From Eledone cirrhosa (lineage: Eukaryota > Mollusca > Cephalopoda > Octopoda > Eledonidae), in contig OZ024743.1 in the NCBI GenBank assembly GCA_964016885.1, positions 77,035,230-77,099,229 on the forward strand: a DNA stretch of 64,000 bases, written 5' to 3'. Made by a program: the position numbers and the translations under genes. A model generated the notes under the pieces. That model was not told the origin of the DNA and ran no database searches. It saw nothing but the letters and a program-made list of their open reading frames with translations. Positions 21,145 to 32,319 of the stretch are shown here, piece by piece; positions within the stretch are counted from its first letter, which is position 1, and each line of letters opens with the position of its first letter.

Positions 21145-21670
21145 ATATAAATAAATTTACTGTAGAATAACATAACAAATATGTTTTAAACATATACATA
21201 TATACATAAATAACATTACAAATGCTTAGAAAACATTATAAATTGCTCGCGATTCTTTCAGAAACATATATTCCTTTAATGTTGCAATATTAAAGAAAAT
21301 GTAAAGGAAGGGGTGAATAACCGAGCCAACACCAGAGCAAAAGGCAGCAACGTCGCGAGGAATACCGGGAAACCTTTCAAAAGATTTTTAAGGCAAGCCA
21401 GCACACTCGCAGTGTTACCTCGGGTGATGGCCAGGCTGATGCGCTGGAACAACCAAGCGCCCTCGCGAGATTCGCCAGTGGAGAGAGGAACCTCGCAGTC
21501 GGCAGTCCGACTCCCCTAAACGTATCGAAAGCCACAGGCTGAAAAATGTAGCTGGCCGACAGATCAGAGTATTTGGGGGTCTTAGTCCGCTCGGCTGCGG
21601 AAGCTGTGGCTCTCGTCCAAACCGCAGCATCCAGGATTTGTGGGAATTGTATTGGAACAGACAACTAACA
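21145..21670 (-). mobile_element. LINE-E 3' end, copy A
   Basis: The minus frames read KYSDLSASYIFQPVAFDTF and GRLVVPAHQPGHH. The 3' UTR aligns base for base with copy B at 29800, starting at the shared ATATAAATAAATTTA. That defines the true 3' end. The 5' side is truncated at about 21665. Confidence 0.75.
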
Positions 21671-21689
21671 AGTTCACTTTTTTTCATCT

Positions 21690-22195
21690 TTTTATTCTAT
21701 TCTTTTGCCTGAAACCCACTTACATAATAGTCGCAGCATTGTTATGTGTCGCTCGACCAGGTAGAAACAGTAGCCAAATACCCCTCAACAAATAGTATAA
21801 ATCTAGTCGAGTTAACTCCCTCCTTTTGGGAATGACAAGCGCTGAGAATGTGTGTAAGAATGCGAAAAATAGCTTATAACTTCTTTTTCCGTCTTTTAAG
21901 AGTCTTCACTATTAGATATTCTACGCTTATATATATTATTGAAATTATTTTTTTTAACATTAAGAAAGATCGAAAGTTATAAAAAAGTGAAATAATTTAA
22001 ACGAAAAATATTTCCCAGTTTAATATTGGTTCAAAAAGAGGAAGCGAGAATAGTCGCTCAATCGGTTAAAAATAGCAGCCAAATTTCCCCTGAACAAATG
22101 ATCAAGTCACTCATCACACTATTTTCTTACACCAGTCATGGTCAAACCGCAGCCAGTTTGGCTTTCTAAATGGCACGCCTAATTTCAAAATTACC
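21690..22195. other. No recognised feature
   Basis: AT-rich. It contains two short similar phrases (GTCGCTCGACCAGGTAGAAA near 21750 and GTCGCTCAATCGGTTAAAAA near 22053) each followed by AGCCAAAT, possibly an old duplication. Confidence 0.3.
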
Positions 22196-22199
22196 TTGA

Positions 22200-22585
22200 A
22201 TTTGATGATCCACATCCTATGTGACCCACCTTATGATGGTCCACCTCATGATGAGCCACATCCAATGTGGTCCACCTTATGATGAGCCACATCCTATGTG
22301 GCCCACCTTATGATGATCCACATCCTATGTGGTCCACCTTATGATGAGCCACATACTATGTGACCCACCTTATGATGGTCCACCTTATGATGAGCCACAT
22401 CCTATGTGGTCCACCTTATGATGAGCCACATCCTATGTGACCCACCTTATTATGAGCCACATCCAATGTGGTCCACTTTATGATGGTCCACATCCTATGT
22501 GACCCACCTTATGATGGTCCACCTTATGATGAGCCACATCTTATGTGGCCCACCTTATGATGAGTCACATCTTATGTGGCCCTCT
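22200..22585 (+). repeat. 31-bp minisatellite with hairpin-forming units
   Basis: GATGAGCCACATCCTATGTG / GTCCACCTTAT recurs with a period of 31 (22250 and 22281). Some units carry an extra GATGGTCCACCTTAT. Each unit holds CCACAT-CCT-ATGTGG, a six-base stem hairpin. Confidence 0.9.
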
Positions 22586-22599
22586 GCTCCAAAAGGGTT

Positions 22600-23085
22600 G
22601 CCCATGCCTGTCTTAAAGAAATGTCATAAAGACTATTGTTTCGTTGTCATTCTTATTTTACTCTACTCTAGTTCCACCTTATATGTAGTTCCTATTCCTA
22701 TTGTACCAGTTTTCCCAATACCTTCTTAAGTTCGTGTAATAACGGCGATCCTGAGTGTAATGCTTTCCTTTCAGTTTCGAAAATAAATATTGATTATGAC
22801 AGGCAATAAAACTTTGGAAACGGATTAACACAATATTAGTTAGAGCAGGTGTAATTTTAGGTAAAACTGGAAAAAAGCGGCGTAATTAAAAGTGAAGTTG
22901 ACTATAATGGGAAATATCAAAAATATCTTGGCTTTTCTGAATGAGTTTCGTTTTGGTGTCGATTTTTACATATTATTTTGGATGTTATTTTTAATATCTT
23001 GATAACATTTTGTAATATATATTTAGTTGTTTTGATTTTATTGTCAGTAATTTATATATAAATCTTCTTTCACACACACATATAT
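22600..23085. other. No recognised feature
   Basis: AT-rich single-copy-looking DNA ending in a CA/TA/GA microsatellite at 23072-23101, which borders the LINE. Confidence 0.4.
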
Positions 23086-23315
23086 AGAGAGATAGATAGA
23101 TTTCTTTATTTACCATAAAGGCATAAAAAGAAGGGACAAATACAAAGGGGGAGTTTACATATAATCGAGTAAAAAGGGTGTAACATGAAAATAATCGAAA
23201 ATAACCTCAAAAGGGAGGGGACGTGATGGGGGTTGCACACACCCCCGAAAAAGTGTGCAATCCTTTGCCCGGGGAGCACATGGAGAAGGTGCTCCCCTCT
23301 CCTTTACTTCTTTAC

Positions 23316-26300
23316 CTACAGGATGGTATACAGAGAAGGCCCATTTACACGAGCCATTCTCGCCACTATCACCCACCTTTCATAAAACTGCCTGTGGCCA
23401 AGCACCTCTCTCTCCATTCTTATCCTTCTTCCGAAGTGATATCGGAAGAAGTAGACCAGACTATGGCCAGAGAGGAAGTTGCCTGACCTCAGACCTTTCA
23501 ATCGTGTCCACCAAACAACCTCTTTCAACATGGCTATTACGCACAGAAAAACCGCCTTTGCTTCCTTTGTGAAGAGGGGAGGCGGTTTGATTGTCATCAC
23601 GGACTCGGCGGTCAATTTAATCGGCGCCACCCGCGACAGCAGTTGTTCGGCGTAGCCCCACAGATCAGCCACGCCCGGACATTGCACCAATGCGTGCGCT
23701 ACGGTTTCTTCGTGACGCACGCATCTAGGGCAAATCTTTTTTGAGGGATCCCTGCCCGGGCGCCCGTGTCTGTAGAGCCTCTCTCGAACGGGTAGAGCCC
23801 CTCGGTAGCACTGCCAGGCCAGTGACTTCTGGAAGTTGTCCATTGGTCCTGGGCCGAAAGTCCTACCGAACAGGCTGGCCAGTTCGTCTTCTTCCATGTC
23901 CAGCGACTCTCCAAGGGTGTCATCGCCCCTGCTAGCCACCAGCCCTCTATAGAATGATGAGGTGGATTCTCCACCGATGGCCCGGCCCGCTTGCCAGAGA
24001 GCCCTGAGCGCCTGAGCACACTCAGTGTGCCAGTCTCCCAGTTTTCCGGATCTTTGCTTGACCCAGGACTGTAGCTCGGTGAGTGAGACGAGTCTCGGAA
24101 AGGCTCGTTTCACGAACGGAGCCCACACCGGTTGACCAGTGAGGAATACCTGTAGGTGCCGTAGCCTTAATGCGTGCCTACGCATCATCAACCACGGCAT
24201 CCCCAGCCCTCCTTTCGAAGGTTGTTGGCAGCAGATGGATCTTCTCACCATAGGAGGACGCTTCTTCCAAAGAAATTGGAAGAGCATGCGTTCCATGGTG
24301 GTGAGTGTTTCCTTAGGGCAAGGCACGACAGTCAGGCGGTAGTAAGTGACGGACGCTATGTAAATGTTCGCCACCTCCGCCCGGCCTTTTAGGGACAGCT
24401 TACACTTGGCCCATTTCTGGGTTAGTGCAAACACCTTGTTCGTAACCTCGTTCCAGTTCTTTTCCACCTGGAGGTCCGGTCCAAACCAGACCCCAAGCAA
24501 CTTTACCGGGCCCTCCGTCCAGTGTCCGACGACACCGTCAGGAGGCATCGGTTTGCCTCTCCACGTTCCGAGTTGCAGCCCGATGGATTTTTCCCGGTTC
24601 AGTTTCGCTCCTGACAACCTTTCGTACTCCTCCAGTAAGGTACCGATCGCCTCGATCTCCGAGTCGGTTGATACCATTACTGTTACGTCATCGGCGTAGG
24701 CCGACACCGCTTTGCTCAATCCTGGTTCCAGGGGGATACCCTGCAACAACTCCAACTTCCTCAGTAAAGGCTCGAGAGTCAATACGTACAGAAGGGAGGA
24801 GAGAGGGCACCCCTGTCGAATGGATCGTGTGATTTCGAACGGCTTCGAAAGGTAGCCGTTCACCTTGATCCTAGAACAGATGTGGTTGCTATGTAGGGCA
24901 GTGATCCAGCCTCTGAAAACAGGACCGAACCCAGCCGCCGCTAGCACCGCATCCAGGTAACCATGGTCGACCCTATCGAAGGCCTTAGACTGATCCAAGT
25001 TGATCAGGGCCCCACCGAAGCCGGGTTTGTTGCCAACCCTCTCTATGATGTATCGCATGAGGTGGAGGTTATCGTGAATGGACCTGGATGGGATAGCACA
25101 TGTCTGCGCATCTCCCACCAGGCCACCCACGACAAGCGCCAACCTCTTTGCTAACACCTTGGCCAAAATCTTTAACTCTGTGTTTAGCAGGGTTATGGGC
25201 CGAAAATTATTTATACTATCCCCCTTGTTCTCGTCCTTCCTCACCAGCGTGACTACGCCCTTGGCTACAGAACAAGGAATTCTCCCGTTCTGCTGCCAAT
25301 TGCAGTAGACCGCTTCGAGGAGTTCGGAGAAGAAGACCGGCATTGCTAAATAAAGTTCGTAAGGTATACCATCGAGACCTGGAGATTTGCGTCTGCTGCA
25401 TTGGCTCAGCGCATCTCCGATCTCATCAGCCGAGATTGGTCCCTCGCAGGACTCTGCCTCTTTGTTCGAGAGACGCGGCAGGCCGTCGAGGTATGGACCG
25501 AAATCCACGCCCCGGCCCGGACCCTCGCCTCCCCCGAACAATCGGGCAAAGTGCTTTTGAAAGGCCTCGCACATCTGCTTAGGCTCCCGGATCACTCGTC
25601 CATCTTCGTCTTGCAACGACCGGATGGTGGATCGATTTCCACTTTTAGCTTCTGTCACGCGGGCCCATCCAACGGCTTTGGCCCCCTCATTACCTAGAGC
25701 ACGTATTTTACTTCGAATGACGCAGCCTTCATGCTTTGCATCGAAAAACTGGTTCAAGGCCGTCCTCGATGCCAGCACTCTGGCCACATCTTCGCTCTTG
25801 ATTGCCTCTTCTAATTTACCTGTTAATTCTTTCTCGTTTCTATTCCTATTGGCAGCTAACATCTTGCTATAACTTATTGATTCTGTTCTAATCTCTCTTT
25901 TGAGAGATGCCCACCATCGGTTGTTGACGATTGCACCCGTCAACCTCTCCTTAACTAATCTGCTAATCCGGTTTCTGTAAGTCTCTTTTGCCGGTAAAGA
26001 CAAATTAAGTTTCCAGTAACCGGGACCCTGTCTATGTGTTTTCTCGAGATTGACCACGCAGGTCACTAATTTGTGATCCGTGTAGCCAACCGTGCGCATT
26101 TCTGGACAGCTTAATATGTCCCTATCCTTACTTCTAACTAAGAATCTATCTAAGTACGATCTAGATTGACCACTGTGGTTTCTCCAAGTCCAGGTAGGCA
26201 CAGTTGGAAAATCTAGTCGATATCTATCGACCAAGTTAAAACGGTCGAGTAACCCCTTGAGGCTGTTACACCCCCCTCTATTAGGACATGCTCCTGCATA

Positions 26301-26753
26301 GTCCCAACGTGCATCCAGGATGTCATTCCAATCCCCCGCTAGAAACAGGGAACGCGACGTTCCCAGAAAAGTCTCCAAACGCTGGAAGAAGTCGGGCCGT
26401 TCAGCTCCGAAAGGGGAGTAGACGGCGACCAGTCTCAAGGCCGCACTTTCACTACTGCCAACGTCTAGCACCAACAAACGACCCTCCGGGTCCGAGTGCA
26501 CAACCTGTACGGCAAGACTCAGGTGTTTTTGCAGCAGCACGACAACCCCACCCCCACCTCCAGGTTGACAGAGAGATGCATGCACCTCAAAGTCATCGAA
26601 GGTGGGGGCCAGCTGCCGCATGACGCTGATTCGAGTCTCACAGATAACCATTACATTTATACTACATGACCTGAGGTCATTTAGAAGCTTTGCTTGCTTC
26701 CAAGTTGAGCCCAGGCCACGTGCATTCAAACATCCTACTCTTAACACATCCAT
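23316..26753 (-). CDS. LINE ORF2: AP-endonuclease and reverse transcriptase
   Basis: The protein is 1145 residues without a stop. The N-terminal APE endonuclease shows Glu39 in ICETRIS, GDWND at 140-144, SYLDR at 199-203 and TDHK at 225-228. The reverse transcriptase shows NNFRPITLLNTELK near 516, LDQSKAFDRVDH at 586-597, RQGCPLS at 646-652 and the catalytic YADD at 686-689. Further on come LGVWFGPD near 753 and LFQFLWKKRP near 824. A C-terminal zinc knuckle has Cys1008, Cys1011, His1020 and Cys1025. All catalytic residues are present, so the protein could be active. The enzyme would nick target DNA and copy its own RNA there. Confidence 0.93.
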   Translation of the reverse strand: MDVLRVGCLNARGLGSTWKQAKLLNDLRSCSINVMVICETRISVMRQLAPTFDDFEVHASLCQPGGGGGVVVLLQKHLSLAVQVVHSDPEGRLLVLDVGSSESAALRLVAVYSPFGAERPDFFQRLETFLGTSRSLFLAGDWNDILDARWDYAGACPNRGGCNSLKGLLDRFNLVDRYRLDFPTVPTWTWRNHSGQSRSYLDRFLVRSKDRDILSCPEMRTVGYTDHKLVTCVVNLEKTHRQGPGYWKLNLSLPAKETYRNRISRLVKERLTGAIVNNRWWASLKREIRTESISYSKMLAANRNRNEKELTGKLEEAIKSEDVARVLASRTALNQFFDAKHEGCVIRSKIRALGNEGAKAVGWARVTEAKSGNRSTIRSLQDEDGRVIREPKQMCEAFQKHFARLFGGGEGPGRGVDFGPYLDGLPRLSNKEAESCEGPISADEIGDALSQCSRRKSPGLDGIPYELYLAMPVFFSELLEAVYCNWQQNGRIPCSVAKGVVTLVRKDENKGDSINNFRPITLLNTELKILAKVLAKRLALVVGGLVGDAQTCAIPSRSIHDNLHLMRYIIERVGNKPGFGGALINLDQSKAFDRVDHGYLDAVLAAAGFGPVFRGWITALHSNHICSRIKVNGYLSKPFEITRSIRQGCPLSSLLYVLTLEPLLRKLELLQGIPLEPGLSKAVSAYADDVTVMVSTDSEIEAIGTLLEEYERLSGAKLNREKSIGLQLGTWRGKPMPPDGVVGHWTEGPVKLLGVWFGPDLQVEKNWNEVTNKVFALTQKWAKCKLSLKGRAEVANIYIASVTYYRLTVVPCPKETLTTMERMLFQFLWKKRPPMVRRSICCQQPSKGGLGMPWLMMRRHALRLRHLQVFLTGQPVWAPFVKRAFPRLVSLTELQSWVKQRSGKLGDWHTECAQALRALWQAGRAIGGESTSSFYRGLVASRGDDTLGESLDMEEDELASLFGRTFGPGPMDNFQKSLAWQCYRGALPVRERLYRHGRPGRDPSKKICPRCVRHEETVAHALVQCPGVADLWGYAEQLLSRVAPIKLTAESVMTIKPPPLFTKEAKAVFLCVIAMLKEVVWWTRLKGLRSGNFLSGHSLVYFFRYHFGRRIRMEREVLGHRQFYERWVIVARMARVNGPSLYTIL

Positions 26754-26786
26754 GTGGGCGGCAGAGCCAAAGGAGAGTGTAGAGAC

Positions 26787-28692
26787 CTACCTTTCCGCTT
26801 CCCGGGGTTCGGGTTGCACGACTTCCATGGGGTCGGGGGTGTTGGGTGAAGGGGTGTCTTGTGGTGGTGTGGGGTCGTCAGTGTGTGGTGGGGTTGGGGT
26901 GTTTGGAGTTGTGTTGGGGAGGGGAAGGGGAGGGGGAAAGCTTTTTAGTAGGACGCGGTTTATGGGTTTGACAGAGGGTGGTCCTACGTCCTCCTTAAAA
27001 TCCTTTTTTAGTTTTTGGTAGAGGTTCATTGGGATTTTTATTAGTTTTAAATGTGGGTGGTTTTCTGACGAAACAAAGTTTACACCTTCGGTTTGTACCG
27101 AAGGATTATTGTATATGAGTTCATTTAATTTATTATTGTTTCTGTTGATGTAAGTATAGTGTAATGTCTTTTTTTCCGATGGTGTGAGTGTTTCGAAGAG
27201 GGGAGGGGCAGGTTTGGTTTTGTTTGTTGCTGGAGGGGTGTTTTCTGTTTTGTTAGATTGTGTTGCGATTTGGGTGGGGGTTGTTTGTCCTTGTGTGTTT
27301 TGCACATGTTTTCTTTTTTTCCTTTTAATCTGTCTGAAGGACTCCGTTTCTTCCTCCGAATTCGTTGGGTTATCTTCAGTGTTGGAGGGAAGAGGTATGT
27401 TTGCTGGTAATGTTTCCGTGTTGGTTTTCTTTGTGGGGGAGATGGATGTCACTATGTTAGACTGTGTTGTGTGTTGTGTCTGCGGTGGTTGTGTTGTTTT
27501 ATTGAGTGAGAGGTTGGGTGGGCCTGTATTTTGTTTTGGGGTAATGTGTTGTGACTGTTTGTGTTGTGGTGGTGTTGTGGTTTTACTGAGGGACGGGTTG
27601 GGTGGGACTGAGTTTTGTTGTTTGTTTATCTGTTGTGGTGGTGGTGGTGGAGCTGGTGTTGGTAGCAGGGTTTTCTTTTTGTTGAGTTGGGGACAAGCGG
27701 CCTTCAGGTGCCCTCTGCCTGCACAGATATGGCAGGACGGCCTTCTCCCCTCCACGCTAATGTTTATATGCCCGTGGTCCTCTAATAGGATTCTGTCGGG
27801 TATTTGGGCGATGCGTTCAGGCTTCATTTGTACTACCAGCTCTATACCTGTTCCACTGAACGCATTGCCTGTGGTTTTCCCAATGGAAATCACGTTGTCA
27901 TTCACTGGATCGATGAAGCCAGCTATGAGCCAGCAGTAGTCCACATCTGGCATCATTGCATCCAGCCATATGCGTTGAGTTCTTTTCCCCATATAAGATG
28001 GATAAAAGGTGAAATTTTTCGAACGAATCGGTGACAAAGCACATTTTTTTTGCCGCCGATTCGTTCTTCATGATAATTGCTAGGCTTCCATACAGTCTGT
28101 CTTTTCTTATGAAAGTGGTTTCATTAAGTACTTCTGTGAGTACTGTTTTGATATCTGCTTGAGAAGGCTGTTCAGGTTTTTTTGTACTGTTGTTGATGGT
28201 CCGAAACTTGACCGTTCGGCTTTCAATGTCTTTCGTGAATTCTTGAGGCATTTTTACGGATAAAATACCATTCTCTCCTTCACTTATGTATTGTTTGGCG
28301 TCCGTGATCCTTCGTACCACATCTGAAATGTTTTCCGCTATATAAGTCAAAGATTTCTTTGTTTTCTGTGCAAATGAAATCTTGTCGTCTGCTTTGTTTT
28401 CTGATATGGTGTTATTTTCAACTGTTATTTTTGTGTTTGTTGTGTCTTTGTTTGTGTTATTAGTATTGTCATGCAATTTTTCAAATTTTTTTTTTTTTTC
28501 GTTGTTGGAATCCAAGTCCAGATTTGTGTTTTCGTCATTTAATTTTTTCTCCGCAGATTCGTCTGTTTTTATTTTAATTTTTCCTTCCTTCTCTATGACG
28601 TTAGTTGGGAAGGAAGGGAGGACTAAAGCGTGCGAGCTTACAACTCTTACCGCTGTCCCCCCACCACTATTTTCGTTCGCTGCGTTTAACAT
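26787..28692 (-). pseudogene. LINE ORF1, RNA-binding protein with one frameshift
   Basis: Two minus-strand frames overlap: 28692 down to 27898, and about 28050 down to 26787. The first starts MLNAANENSGGG and is rich in Asn, Lys and Glu. The second holds a CCHC knuckle (CHICAGRGHLKAAC), then a long Pro/Thr/Asn-rich tail. Comparison with the second LINE copy shows these are halves of one protein: SPIRSKNFTFYPSY here aligns with APLRSDDFTLVPSY there. The break sits at a run of eight A residues (minus strand, about 28045-28052), where seven would keep the frame open. ORF1 proteins of this class bind and chaperone the element RNA. Confidence 0.8.
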
Positions 28693-28920
28693 TTCTGTTA
28701 GACGATTGAAATTTTTTACACAAAATTTTTTAAAACAGGTTTTTCACCTCTAGGAGGGGTAAAGATGAGCTGACCCACCGCCTGACAGTTCAGACGGAGG
28801 GTCAAGCTACACAATTGTATCAAAATTAAGTTTGAACTCACAAAATTTCCTCAATAAATTTGAACAAAACTTCTGTGCGAAGTGAATGACATCCACACTG
28901 TAGAACAGACGACAGCTAGA

Positions 28921-29043
<123 letters not shown>

Positions 29044-29164
29044 TTCAAAGTACCGTATCAGTAGCAGAAGCCCAACTGATCTCTAAACGAATAAATCAAA
29101 AAAAAACAATGAATTACAGATATATTACCGATTCTATGCATTTTCTTTTTCTTGTATGACTATG

Positions 29165-29785
29165 TACAATAGTTAGAGAGACAATCGAGACCGGCGAGTC
29201 AAACTAAGGCGTCATTTATAGTATTATGGATTACCTCCAGACCACTGGGAAAACATCTGAGAGGGGCAATCCTGAACAACATACAGTACTGTCTGGTCAG
29301 GGTCCCCACAGTAACATACAGTACTGTCTGGTCAGGGTCCCCCACAGTAACATACAGTACTGTCTAGTCAGGGTCCTCACAGTAACATACAGTACTGTCT
29401 GGTCAGGGTCCCCACAGTCACATGCTGGGCTGGCTTTCATTTCCCATTGATGGAGATGATGGTCTGTCCTGGAATGTGTTGTGTGGATCTGATTAAGGGA
29501 CACCCATTGCTTTCTGGAAAGTTCAAAGATGGCTGGTTTAGATGTGGGGTCCTGGACGAGGTCTTGGTTGGCAAATTTGAACTCATTCCATGATCTTCAC
29601 CACTCTTCCTTCAAATCAAAGTTATTGTCTTGAAGGGTCTTTGCTGTTTTAGCCAGATAGTCGTATTTCGCTCTCGACATAGCTTCTGCATTGATCTGTT
29701 GGATACGTAGTTTTCCTGATGTGGGTGAGAAGTGGCAACCTTCATGTGGTCCACGCTGTATGGAATTCATTCCAACTAATGCCAT
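29165..29785 (-). mobile_element. LINE-F C-terminus with an expanded zinc-motif segment
   Basis: The minus frames read NDPTSK-like linkers, ELSRKQWVSLNQIHTTHSRT, HQWEMKASPACDCGDPDQTV and QDCPSQMFSQWSGG. This is the C-x-C-G end of a jockey-like LINE protein. At 29281-29415 a 35-36-bp segment covering the DPDQTV codons is repeated four times, breaking the frame. Confidence 0.65.
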
Positions 29786-29799
29786 TTCTCAATATATTC

Positions 29800-30672
29800 A
29801 TATAAATAAATTTACAGTAGAATAACATAACAAATATGTTTTAAATATATACATAAATAACATTACAAATGCTTAGATAACATTATAAATTGCTCGCGAT
29901 TCATTCAGAAAGATATATTCTTTTAATGTTATAATATTAAAGAAAATGTAAAAGAAGGGGTGAACAACCGAGCCAACACCAGAGCAAAAGGCAGCAACAT
30001 TGCGAGGAGTACTGGACAACCTCTCTAATGATTTTTTAAGCAAGCCAGCACACTCGCAGCGTTGCTTCAAGTGATGGCCAGGCTGATGCGCTGGAACAAC
30101 CAAGCGCCCTCGCAAGATTCGCCAGTTACCTGTATTAGGCGAGCCGCCAGTAAAGAGAGGAACCTCGCAGTCAGCGGCCCGACTCCCCCAAACGTCACGA
30201 AAAACACAGGCTGAAAAATGTAGCTGGCTGACAGATCAGAGTATTTGAGGGTCTTACTCCGCTCGACTGGGGAAGCTGTGGCTCTCGTCCTAACCGCAGC
30301 ATCCAGGATGTGGGAAAGAGCAAAAGAGTCACTAACAGTGACGTCCCAGACAAGGCACTTGACTCTCGACCAGGGGCACAGGGTAAGGCCGTTAGGTCTT
30401 TTGCCGTCACTTCTGGACAACCCAGATGGTTCCAAGACTGAGGGGATGTTCGCCCGGGCCAAAGCTCTCTTGAGAATGAGGTTTAGCTCCGTGTGACGCG
30501 CGAAGCGGTCGGCATTCACGCGGCAAGAAAGACCGAGGAGGCCTGTGGGGTCGAGGAGTTTGCCGCATCGACACCTCAAACCCATGCAGACGTCAGCTCC
30601 CACTCTGAGAGCGATGGAGACACGAAGTTCGCCCAGGTTGAGTAGACCACCGACGTTGGCCACAGTGCACAT
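29800..30672 (-). mobile_element. LINE-E 3' end, copy B
   Basis: The frame 30672-30067 (201 codons, open) reads CTVANVGGLLNLGELRVSIA, CRCGKLLDPTGLLGLSC, FARHTELNLILKRALARANI, LEPSGLSRSDGKRPNG and CLVWDVTVSDSFALSHILDA. The order Cys-rich motif, RH, then RPxG...WDVTV recalls the zinc and restriction-like endonuclease end of R2/NeSL-type LINEs, with Asn in place of the expected PD aspartate. The clade is uncertain. Confidence 0.7.
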
Positions 30673-31018
30673 CCAAATAAATAACAGTATCCATAAACAA
30701 GGCCGCTTAACTTTTATAAATAGTTACACTTGTTTTTTTACTTGCATCTGACAAACTTAACAGACTAGCTTAATGCAATCAACTATATCTCATAATTACT
30801 GTAATGGTGACGTAGCACCCATCAACAGATGTGTAATACTCGCTATTATATGGTGTTTTACTATAAGCACCAAGTATTTCAACTATAGGGTAGGCTACAG
30901 TAAGGTCGGCACATGTTTGGGTAATTTTTTAGTTTCAGACTTGTATTTGCAATAATATAAATTTGCCTTAAATTCATGATGATTTTGTAACAGTTTTATT
31001 TCTACATACAGGATGATA
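30673..31018. other. No recognised feature
   Basis: AT-rich, with short frames only. A GT run follows at 31019-31038. Confidence 0.4.
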
Positions 31019-31043
31019 CCGTGTGTGTGTGTGTGTGTACTGT

Positions 31044-31155
31044 GTAGGCGGCGAAGTGAAAGCGTTGGATAGAATGCTTTTCGGCATTTGTTCCGACTCT
31101 TCGTTCTGAGTTCAAATCCCGTCGAATGCCTTTTATTCTTTCAAGGTCAAGTGTT
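31044..31155 (+). mobile_element. SINE-1 subfamily head
   Basis: GGCGGCGAAGTGAAAGCGTT, TTCTGAGTTCAAATCCCGTC (B-box) and GAATGCCTTTTATTCTTTCA give the tRNA-like head and first body segment. It is cut by the LINE fragment that follows. Confidence 0.65.
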
Positions 31156-31199
31156 GTCTTCTTTCTGTGAGCGCAAAATGCTCGTGGGGGAGGCTGGCT

Positions 31200-31440
31200 T
31201 AATGCCCTGCCCGTAGCCAACATTGGTGGCCTACTCAGTCTGAATTAGCTCTGCTACTCCATTGCACTCACAGTGGAAGCCGATGTCTGTGGGGGGACTT
31301 TTCTCTTGCCATACTAAGCTAAACTTAATTATTAAGCGGGCCCTGGCTCTGGTAAATATCCCCTTGAATCTGGAGCTGGTTGGATTGTCCAGAGTTGATG
31401 AGAAGAGACCAATTGGTCGTGCCCTTTGTCTTGGCTTTCT
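31200..31440 (+). mobile_element. LINE-E fragment, copy C
   Basis: Plus frames read VANIGGLLSL, then TKLNLIIKRALALVNIP and LELVGLSRVDEKRPIG, aligning with copy B in opposite orientation. Stops and shifts are present. Confidence 0.7.
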
Positions 31441-32100
31441 TTTATGTCATTCACTCTTTATCTGTACATCAGTAATATTTTTACTGTCAGTCCAGAACCT
31501 ATGAGGGGGTGAGGCAAGGAGTTCACCGAACACGAGCCTGGAGATTTTCTAAGATCTCAGAAACTATTTGTAATTATTAAAGATCAGCATTCATAGACGA
31601 AAATTCCTCTCAGGTGTCCTGTAATTAGCCACATCCACTTCTAAGCAAACTACACCACCCTTCACTCCTCCTCATTCAAGAGGATAATATGTAGTATGGC
31701 CCCCTGCAAACAACACATTGCAAATACTAACTTATCAATGTTCTGTATGTGCTCTAATGTCTCCTCTTGCCATCCCTGCCTCATCCCACACAAAATCCTG
31801 TACTATGAATATTTCCCAATACTTCTCCCCACAGTAGCAACTCTCTAAAAATATCCCCTTATTCATGTTTTCTTTACAGAGATCTCTTATGAAACTTGTT
31901 AACTCGTCTTCACAAGTTTAATCGGAGTACCAGATTTGTGACTAGGCTTCATCCCTTAATATTTAAAGTTCCTAAATGTAATCGCAAATTCTATTCCGAG
32001 TTTCTTTTCTTGCTCGTGGAATTTTATTCCAGGTTCTTACTTTCCTAAACAATGCGATTTTCAAAAGTTCAAAAGCAACTTCAATTGTCATCTCTCCTTG
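31441..32100. other. No recognised feature
   Basis: Mixed-composition DNA with no exon or repeat that I can place. Confidence 0.35.
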
Positions 32101-32105
32101 AATTG

Positions 32106-32107
<2 letters not shown>

Positions 32108-32177
<70 letters not shown>
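32108..32177 (+). repeat. TC microsatellite
   Basis: About 70 bases of uninterrupted CT. Confidence 0.95.
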
Positions 32178-32179
<2 letters not shown>

Positions 32180-32319
32180 CCGTTTTCACTTCTCAGTGAC
32201 CCCTTCCATTTTAGTGGCTATATTGCCTTGATAGGGTGAGTAAATTTTTAAAAAAAACTTACGTAAGTTGACGTAAAAAATCGAGCACATCAACTTCACC
32301 AGTTTGGGAGGACCTGTAA

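Larger units (their letters stand above)
23096..28915 (-). mobile_element. Near-complete Tx1/L1-type LINE (copy 1)
   Basis: This is a minus-strand non-LTR retrotransposon of about 5.8 kb. It has a 5' leader from about 28915, ORF1 (28692 to 26787, one frameshift), a 33-base gap, ORF2 (26753 to 23316), and a 3' UTR with an AATAAA signal ending near 23096. Both outer flanks are TCTA/TAGA microsatellite: at 23086-23101, and at 28921 onward. There is no poly-A tail. The layout and the RT motifs fit the Tx1 branch of the L1 superfamily, several members of which insert into fixed targets including microsatellites. The intact ORF2 suggests a young copy. Confidence 0.85.

Noticed and set aside
26602..27939. 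Plus-strand frames of 139 and 251 codons, rich in Gly, Val and Cys
   Set aside because: They are antisense to the LINE ORF1/ORF2 region, low in complexity and carry no domain.
31262..31504. An 80-codon frame as a host gene
   Set aside because: Its residues align with the LINE-E C-terminus at 29800-30672 in the opposite orientation.
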